Below, one piece after another: positions 7,524 through 11,950 of a stretch of 11,950 bases of DNA (the first letter of the stretch is position 1; each line of letters starts with the position of its first letter). A program made the position numbers and the translations under genes. This DNA comes from Actinomycetota bacterium (GTDB taxonomy: Bacteria; Actinomycetota; Actinomycetes; Nanopelagicales; Nanopelagicaceae). Below the pieces are notes generated by a model, which did not search any database, had not been told where the DNA came from, and saw nothing but the letters and a program-made list of their open reading frames with translations. The stretch is taken from positions 1 through 11,950 of the forward strand of contig WLCR01000017.1 of assembly GCA_009705235.1 (NCBI GenBank). Direction: 5' to 3'.

Positions 7524-9248
7524 ATGTTGAAAATGTCTACGCTATTTTTGCGTACTCTTCGCGATGACCCAGCAGATGCTGAGGTTGCAAGTCATAAGTT
7601 GTTAGTTCGAGCAGGCTATGTGCGCCGGATAGCAGCTGGTATTTATTCATGGTTGCCGCTTGGAGTGATCACTCTTCGTAACGTAGAACGTGTCATTCGT
7701 GAAGAAATGGATAACGCTGGCTTTCAAGAGGTTAATTTTCCGGCATTACTTCCACGTGAAGCTTATGAAACGACTAATCGCTGGGAAGAGTACGGCCCGG
7801 CATTATTTCGTTTACAAGATCGCAAGGGTGGGGATTACTTACTAGGCCCAACACATGAAGAGATGTTTACCTTGATGGTTAAAGGTGAATACTCTTCCTA
7901 TAAAGATTTACCACTAAGTATCTATCAGATACAAACAAAGTTCCGCGATGAAGCACGTCCACGCAGTGGAATTATTCGTGGGCGAGAATTTGTCATGAAG
8001 GATTCTTATTCATTTGATATTGATGATGCTGGACTTGAAGTGTCATATCAAAACCATCGCGAAGCATATGTAAAAACCTTTGATCGTCTTGGGATGAAGT
8101 ACAACATCGTTAAGGCTGTATCTGGTGCCATGGGTGGATCAAAGTCAGAAGAATTCCTAGCTCCTTGTTCTACAGGTGAAGACACATATGTTTTGTGTCC
8201 AAGTTGTGGATTTGCGGCAAATGTTGAAGCTATGGTTACAAAAGTTGAACCACAAGATTTTGCCCAGACTCCAGCTTTAGAAGATTTTGATTCACCAAAC
8301 ACTCCAACGATTGATTCCTTAGTAGAACTTCTCAATTCAAAGTTTGGTGGGGGATTTACTGGCGCGAACACTCTAAAGAATGTCATGCTGATGGCAGATA
8401 ACAAGGCAGTATCTGTCTTGGTTCCGGGAGATCGCGAAGTTGATTTAAAGCGCTTCCAAGAAAATTGTGGCGGAATTCATGAGCTTCGAGTATTTGAAGA
8501 AGCAGATTTTGCTAAGTTTCCTGGTCTTGTTAAAGGTTACATCGGACCGCAGGATGCAAAGAAATCTGGAATTACTGTTTATGCCGATCCACGTGTTGCA
8601 CCCGGAACTTCATGGGTAACTGGGGCAAATAAAAAGGATCGACATGCTCGAAATGTTGTTAATGGCCGTGACTTCACACCTGATGCATATGTAGAAGCTG
8701 CCGAAGTCCGCGCCGGAGATGCATGTCCAGAGTGCACGACCCCGGTTGTAATTGATCGAGCAATTGAGATTGGCCATATTTTCCAACTTGGTCGTAAATA
8801 TGCTGAAGCTCTTAATTTGACGGTTCTAGATCACAATGGCAAATCCCAAATTGTGACTATGGGTTCATATGGAATTGGCGTAACGCGCGCAGTTGCTGCC
8901 ATTGCCGAACAAACCCATGATGAAATTGGGCTTAATTGGCCAGCCGAATTAGCCCCTGCAAAGGTGCACATTGTTGCTGCTGGTAAAGATGAACTTTTGT
9001 TCGAAACAGCACTTAAGCTCGGTACAGATCTAGAAATTCAAGGTATTTCTGTGATGCTAGATGATCGTCGTGATGCAAGCCCAGGTGTGAAATTCAAGGA
9101 CGCCGAATTAATCGGAAATCCAATAATTGTTGTTGTGGGTAAAGCACTAGCAGATGGCAATGTTGAAATCCGTGTTCGCAAGAGTGGTGACAAAAAAGAA
9201 GTTCCACTTACAAGTGCGGTAACTTCGATCGCAGAACTTCTTAAATAA
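7524..9248 (+). CDS. proS: Prolyl-tRNA synthetase, bacterial type with editing domain
   Basis: This class II aminoacyl-tRNA synthetase charges tRNA-Pro with proline. It has 574 aa, the normal size for the bacterial form with an inserted editing (INS) domain. Motif 2 is at about 138-165 (TKFRDEARPRSG and GREFVMKDSYSFD) and motif 3 at 447-455 (GSYGIGVTR). The INS domain lies between them, about 230-400, with TLKNV at 283-287, whose Lys285 is the conserved editing-domain lysine, and VLVPGDREV at 298-306. Two CxxC pairs, C225/C228 and C401/C404, flank the INS domain and could bind one zinc ion; this is an inference. The anticodon-binding domain occupies about 478-574. The start at 7524 gives the usual MLKMSTLFLRTLR beginning. 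It follows ispG by 9 bp and precedes a TauE-like gene by 2 bp. Confidence 0.95.
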   Translation: MLKMSTLFLRTLRDDPADAEVASHKLLVRAGYVRRIAAGIYSWLPLGVITLRNVERVIREEMDNAGFQEVNFPALLPREAYETTNRWEEYGPALFRLQDRKGGDYLLGPTHEEMFTLMVKGEYSSYKDLPLSIYQIQTKFRDEARPRSGIIRGREFVMKDSYSFDIDDAGLEVSYQNHREAYVKTFDRLGMKYNIVKAVSGAMGGSKSEEFLAPCSTGEDTYVLCPSCGFAANVEAMVTKVEPQDFAQTPALEDFDSPNTPTIDSLVELLNSKFGGGFTGANTLKNVMLMADNKAVSVLVPGDREVDLKRFQENCGGIHELRVFEEADFAKFPGLVKGYIGPQDAKKSGITVYADPRVAPGTSWVTGANKKDRHARNVVNGRDFTPDAYVEAAEVRAGDACPECTTPVVIDRAIEIGHIFQLGRKYAEALNLTVLDHNGKSQIVTMGSYGIGVTRAVAAIAEQTHDEIGLNWPAELAPAKVHIVAAGKDELLFETALKLGTDLEIQGISVMLDDRRDASPGVKFKDAELIGNPIIVVVGKALADGNVEIRVRKSGDKKEVPLTSAVTSIAELLK

Positions 9249-9250
9249 GC

Positions 9251-10024
9251 GTGTTTCACGATTTAACTATTGCAACAGCTCTTTTTCTCTTGGCAGCATC
9301 CTTCTTTGCTGGCTTTATTGATTCAATTGCGGGTGGTGGTGGATTAATCCAGCTGCCTGCATTGTTAATCGGTCTACCAAAATCTGACACCGTCGAAGTG
9401 CTAGGCACCAATAAGTTGTCAGCAGTTTTTGGAACAACGACGGCTGCTGCGCTATATAGAAAACAAATTAAGCCAGATCCAAAGATATTGATAGCAATGG
9501 GTCTACCCGCATTCGTAGGCTCTGCTGGGGGAGCAGTTCTTGCTTCAAAGATTCCAACCAACAGTATGCGACCAATGGTCTTGGTGCTGTTGATTATTGT
9601 TGCGATATATACATGGTTTAAGCCAGATTTGGGAAAGTTTGAAAACCTACGCCATCTTCCAAAGCGCAGAGTACAAATAGCTGCATTTGCCGGAGTAGTA
9701 ATCGGTTTTTATGACGGAATTTTTGGACCAGGTACTGGATCTTTTCTGATGCTAATCCTTGTTGCCTCCTTGGGGTACGCATTTATAACCGCTTCTGCTA
9801 TTGCCAAGGTGGTTAATGTCGCAACCAATGTTGGCGCAATTATGGTTTTTGGAATTAATGGCGCTGTAATTTGGCAAATTGGCATTATTTTGGGAGTTGC
9901 AAACATTTCTGGTGCTGTAATTGGAGCTCGCTTGGCCATTAAAGGTGGCTCTACTTTGGTGCGTAAAGTCTTCCTATTTGTTACGGTGGCGTTGATCGTA
10001 AAGGTAGGAATTGCAACCTTTTAA
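9251..10024 (+). CDS. TauE/SafE-family (YfcA-like) membrane transporter
   Basis: This is an integral membrane protein of the TauE/SafE (DUF81) family, linked in some members to export or uptake of sulfonates, sulfite or other organic anions. It has 257 aa with about seven or eight hydrophobic segments. It shows the internal duplication of the family: GFIDSIAGGGG with LGTNKLSAVFGT in the first half (21-65), and GFYDGIFGPGTG with AIAKVVNVATNVGA in the second half (152-196). The glycine-rich first motif is closest to YfcA. The start is the GTG at 9251, two bases after the proS stop, with no Shine-Dalgarno, so translation probably depends on ribosomes finishing proS. The substrate is unknown and the neighbours give no hint. 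The last codons overlap the proposed rimP promoter. Confidence 0.85.
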   Translation: MFHDLTIATALFLLAASFFAGFIDSIAGGGGLIQLPALLIGLPKSDTVEVLGTNKLSAVFGTTTAAALYRKQIKPDPKILIAMGLPAFVGSAGGAVLASKIPTNSMRPMVLVLLIIVAIYTWFKPDLGKFENLRHLPKRRVQIAAFAGVVIGFYDGIFGPGTGSFLMLILVASLGYAFITASAIAKVVNVATNVGAIMVFGINGAVIWQIGIILGVANISGAVIGARLAIKGGSTLVRKVFLFVTVALIVKVGIATF

Positions 10025-10040
10025 TTATTCGCGTTACAAT
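10011..10040 (+). promoter_or_regulatory. Candidate sigma70-type promoter for rimP-nusA-ylxR
   Basis: A TTGCAA element at 10011-10016 (4 of 6 to TTGACA) and TACAAT at 10035-10040 (5 of 6 to TATAAT) are separated by 18 bp. The expected start of transcription is about 10046-10048, leaving a 24-26 nt leader before the rimP ATG. The -35 element lies inside the last codons of the TauE-like gene. It is the best promoter match I found in the window. The call rests on sequence match only. Confidence 0.5.
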
Positions 10041-10071
10041 TACGTCACAACTTAATAGAAAGAAGAAATTG

Positions 10072-10542
10072 ATGGCCCTTAAAGATTCAATCGCCGATGC
10101 AATTAGACCTGCTGTGGAAAATGCAGGCTTCTTTCTAGAAGATGTCTTTACAAGCAATCCTGGTAATCACCGCATCGTTACCTGCATGATTGATGGATTA
10201 CAGCCACTGAGCCTTGATGAAGTCACTGTCGTTAGTCGTGAAATTTCAGCGATTCTTGATGAATCACCGCTATTAACTGAAGCTTTCACCCTTGAAGTTA
10301 CATCGCCAGGAATCGAACGACCTCTTACCTTGCCACGTCACTGGACAAAGAATCTAACGAGAATTATTAAAGCAACGCTCAAGGATGACACTGAAGTCTC
10401 AGGCCGTTTAACTGAGTTTGATGAAGTTAAGGCAATTTTGATTGAAAACATTAAAGGTCGTATGAAGACTCACGAAGTTGCTTTTGCAGATATCAAGCGA
10501 GCACATGTTGAGATCGAATTCAATCGTAAGGATGAAATCTAA
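10072..10542 (+). CDS. rimP: Ribosome maturation factor RimP
   Basis: RimP assists assembly of the 30S ribosomal subunit. The protein has 156 aa, the typical length. It has an N-terminal alpha/beta domain with the diagnostic motif LEVTSPGIERPLT near 82-94, and a C-terminal SH3-like barrel (about 98-150) beginning with the H-W-T-K-N segment. I chose the ATG at 10072 over an immediately preceding in-frame TTG at 10069. The purine-rich stretch AGAAAGAAGAAA just upstream serves as a weak ribosome binding site. The stop codon overlaps the nusA ATG by one base (TAATG). The rimP-nusA-ylxR order is the conserved bacterial arrangement and supports the call strongly. Confidence 0.95.
   Translation: MALKDSIADAIRPAVENAGFFLEDVFTSNPGNHRIVTCMIDGLQPLSLDEVTVVSREISAILDESPLLTEAFTLEVTSPGIERPLTLPRHWTKNLTRIIKATLKDDTEVSGRLTEFDEVKAILIENIKGRMKTHEVAFADIKRAHVEIEFNRKDEI
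10528..10532 (+). promoter_or_regulatory. Ribosome binding site fixing the nusA start
   Basis: AAGGA inside the end of rimP lies nine bases before the ATG at 10542. This favours that codon over the in-frame ATG at 10554, which would have a spacing of 21 bases. Confidence 0.6.
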
Positions 10543-11534
10543 TGCATGTAGAAATGTCTGCCTTAGCTGCACTTACGACGGAAAAAGACATTCATCTCGA
10601 AGACCTTATCTATGCAATTGAGGTTGCTGTTCTTGGCGCATACAATCAGACTGAAACAGCTAAGCGTCATGCTAGAGCACATTTGGATCGAGAAACCGGT
10701 GAAATTTCGATCTTGATCCCAATCTTTGGGGAAGACGGTACTCGAGTAAGCGAAGAAGTTGATTCACCTGATGGATTCTCACGTGTAGCAACTTCGACTG
10801 CGCGCCAAATAATTAAGTTAAAAATGCGTGAAACCAATGATGCAGAAATTGTTGGAGAGTTCACTGCATCCGTTGGCGATGTAATCTCAGGCGTTGTACA
10901 ACAAGGGCGCGATCCCAAGATGATTAACGTCAATCTTGGCCGCGTTGAAGGACGCATCCCGCCACAAGAACAAGTGCCTGGCGAGGTCTATAACCATGGA
11001 GATCGAATTAAGTGTTTCGTCGTTGAAGTGAAGCAAGGGTTAAAAGGACCAGAAATTATGTTATCTCGTTCGCACCCAGCACTTGTAAAGCAGCTTTTTG
11101 CATTTGAGGTTCCAGAGATTAATGATCGCATCGTTGAAATTATGGCTGTTGCGCGCGAAGCAGGACACCGCACAAAACTTGCGGTTAAAACTCATCGTGC
11201 CGGTGTTAGTCCTAAGGGATCGTTGATTGGTCCAATGGGATCTCGTGCACGCGCAGTGATGGATGAGCTTCATGGAGAAAAGATTGACATTGTTGATTGG
11301 TCTGAAGATCCAGCAGAGTTTGTTGCTGCAGCACTTGCTCCGGCAAAGGTCAGTTCAGTTGAAATCACCGATCTTGCAACACGCAGCGCAAAGGTGATTG
11401 TTCCGGATTACCAGCTGTCATTGGCCATCGGAAAAGATGGACAGAACGCTCGTTTGGCTGCGCGCTTAACAGGCTGGCGTATCGATATTCATCCAGACAC
11501 AGTTGTGCCCGCTGCCACAGACGCAGTTATCTAA
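10542..11534 (+). CDS. nusA: Transcription termination/antitermination factor NusA
   Basis: NusA binds RNA polymerase and nascent RNA and modulates pausing, termination and antitermination. The 330 aa protein has an N-terminal polymerase-binding domain (about 1-105), an S1 domain (about 106-180, with VGDVISGVVQQ and GRVEGRIPP) and two KH domains (about 205-325). The first KH loop reads GSLIGPMGSR at 227-235 and the second SLAIGKDGQNARLAARLTGW at 293-312. It ends soon after KH2, without the acidic repeats found in E. coli, which is normal for actinobacteria. The ATG overlaps the rimP stop as TAATG. It is followed after 21 bp by ylxR. Confidence 0.96.
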   Translation: MHVEMSALAALTTEKDIHLEDLIYAIEVAVLGAYNQTETAKRHARAHLDRETGEISILIPIFGEDGTRVSEEVDSPDGFSRVATSTARQIIKLKMRETNDAEIVGEFTASVGDVISGVVQQGRDPKMINVNLGRVEGRIPPQEQVPGEVYNHGDRIKCFVVEVKQGLKGPEIMLSRSHPALVKQLFAFEVPEINDRIVEIMAVAREAGHRTKLAVKTHRAGVSPKGSLIGPMGSRARAVMDELHGEKIDIVDWSEDPAEFVAAALAPAKVSSVEITDLATRSAKVIVPDYQLSLAIGKDGQNARLAARLTGWRIDIHPDTVVPAATDAVI

Positions 11535-11542
11535 ATTAGGAC

Positions 11543-11549
11543 TGAGGGG
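11543..11549 (+). promoter_or_regulatory. Ribosome binding site that bears on the ylxR start
   Basis: TGAGGGG lies six bases before an in-frame TTG at 11556 and fifteen bases before the ATG at 11565. The spacing favours the rarer TTG as the ylxR start, giving three extra residues. The choice does not affect the conserved domain. Confidence 0.45.
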
Positions 11550-11555
11550 CAGAGT

Positions 11556-11837
11556 TTGGGTACGATGAGCCAGTTGGATTCACAGTTTCCGGTACGTAGC
11601 TGCATTGGCTGCCGAAAGAAGGCGAACCCATCAGCATTAATTCGAGTGGTTTTGATCGATGGAAAATTGATTCCAGATATCAAAGGCGGTGCTCCGGGTC
11701 GGGGCGCTTGGCTTCACAAGAAATGTGCAGAAGGTGCGATAAGTCGAGGCGCTTTTCGTTTTGCCCTTAAATTAAATAATAAGGTGCATGACGGAGCGAT
11801 CGATGTATCGGAACTTCTGGAATTTCTTAAAAGCTAG
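11556..11837 (+). CDS. ylxR: YlxR family RNA-binding protein
   Basis: YlxR (DUF448) is a small, basic, probably RNA-binding protein encoded between nusA and infB in many bacteria; its biochemical role is not well settled, and it has been linked to regulation and to RNase P. The protein is 93 aa from TTG 11556 or 90 aa from ATG 11565. The family motifs are plain: VRSCIGCRKKANPSALIRVV near 14-33, GRGAWLH near 49-55 and the following K-K-C segment. Context agrees fully, since it follows nusA by 21 bp. The next gene expected is infB. No terminator separates it from nusA. Confidence 0.93.
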   Translation: MGTMSQLDSQFPVRSCIGCRKKANPSALIRVVLIDGKLIPDIKGGAPGRGAWLHKKCAEGAISRGAFRFALKLNNKVHDGAIDVSELLEFLKS

Positions 11838-11854
11838 TCCGAATTGATACAACA

Positions 11855-11902
11855 ATGAATCACATACAACGAATGGATATGAAAGATATGAAACTCAAAT
11901 GA
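11855..11902 (+). other. Possible 15-codon leader open frame, methionine-rich
   Basis: A 15-codon frame begins at ATG 11855 and ends at TGA 11900-11902. It has four methionine codons (residues 1, 7, 9 and 12) and a repeated D-M-K unit. Its stop overlaps the start of a six-codon frame (11899-11919) as ATGA, which in turn overlaps a five-codon frame (11916-11933) as ATGA. There is no Shine-Dalgarno before 11855, so translation is doubtful and the chain may be chance. Confidence 0.15.
11876..11893 (+). repeat. Perfect tandem duplication of a 9-bp unit
   Basis: GATATGAAA occurs twice in a row (11876-11884 and 11885-11893) in the non-coding space after ylxR. The unit is in frame with the small open frame at 11855 and would encode D-M-K twice. 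It may be a simple replication-slippage duplication. Confidence 0.8.
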
Positions 11903-11947
11903 GCTCGTTAGAACTATGAGGTCGTTCAACTAAGGCTTGCATTTGAG
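11894..11947 (+). promoter_or_regulatory. Long imperfect hairpin, candidate RNA leader of the next gene
   Basis: An 8-bp perfect inverted repeat, CTCAAATG (11894-11901) and CATTTGAG (11940-11947), encloses further pairing. AGC 11902-11904 pairs with GCT 11935-11937, TTA 11908-11910 with TAA 11931-11933, and GAAC 11911-11914 with GTTC 11924-11927. That gives about 18 pairs with small bulges and a 9-nt loop at 11915-11923. The stem is A/T-rich and no U-tract is seen before the window ends three bases later, so it does not look like a standard terminator. It could be a structured leader for the expected infB. Confidence 0.4.
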
Positions 11948-11950
11948 AAA

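Noticed and set aside
8196..8736. Two CxxC pairs in ProRS as a sign of a fused zinc-ribbon domain
   Set aside because: They flank the normal INS domain of a full-length enzyme and probably form one structural site. There is no extra domain length that would indicate a fusion.
11844..11870. Promoter TTGATA/TACAAC downstream of ylxR
   Set aside because: The -35 match is good, but the spacer is only 15 bp and the -10 element is weak. It remains a possibility for an extra infB promoter but is not supported enough to list.

Overview
The window looks like chromosomal DNA from a low-GC actinobacterium. The IspG, ProRS, NusA, YlxR and site-2 protease sequences read as actinobacterial, the genes follow the usual actinobacterial translation/isoprenoid order, and the third codon positions are A/T-rich. 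Intergenic spaces are very short, which suggests a streamlined genome. A freshwater 'Ca. Nanopelagicales' (acI, Planktophila/Nanopelagicus) organism fits best; this is an inference from memory, not a database match. All protein genes are on the plus strand. I see no mobile element, CRISPR array, tRNA, rRNA or broken gene.

Region 1 (about 84-5092) is a tightly packed operon for polyamine-type uptake and use: a Tat-type lipoprotein binding protein (potD), an ATPase (potA), two permeases (potB, potC) and an agmatinase-family ureohydrolase (speB). Every junction is an overlap (TAGTG, ATGA, ATGA, GTGA), so translation is probably coupled throughout. The likely logic is import of agmatine or a related polyamine, followed by cleavage to putrescine and urea. 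No arginine decarboxylase or urease is in the window.

Region 2 (5160-10024) holds a site-2 protease (rseP/rip1), ispG of the MEP isoprenoid pathway, prolyl-tRNA synthetase (proS) and a TauE/SafE-family membrane protein. The gaps after ispG and proS are 9 and 2 nt, so these are probably co-transcribed. The dxr gene, a common partner of rseP and ispG in actinobacteria, is not here.

Region 3 (10011-11950) begins with a good sigma70-type promoter candidate that lies partly inside the 3' end of the TauE-like gene. It is followed by rimP, nusA and ylxR, the conserved ribosome-maturation/transcription-antitermination cluster that normally continues into infB. No infB start is recognisable in the last 113 bases. 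That stretch instead holds an in-frame tandem 9-bp repeat, a chain of three tiny ATGA-linked open frames and a long imperfect hairpin. It is the least explained part of the window and a plausible RNA leader for the next gene.
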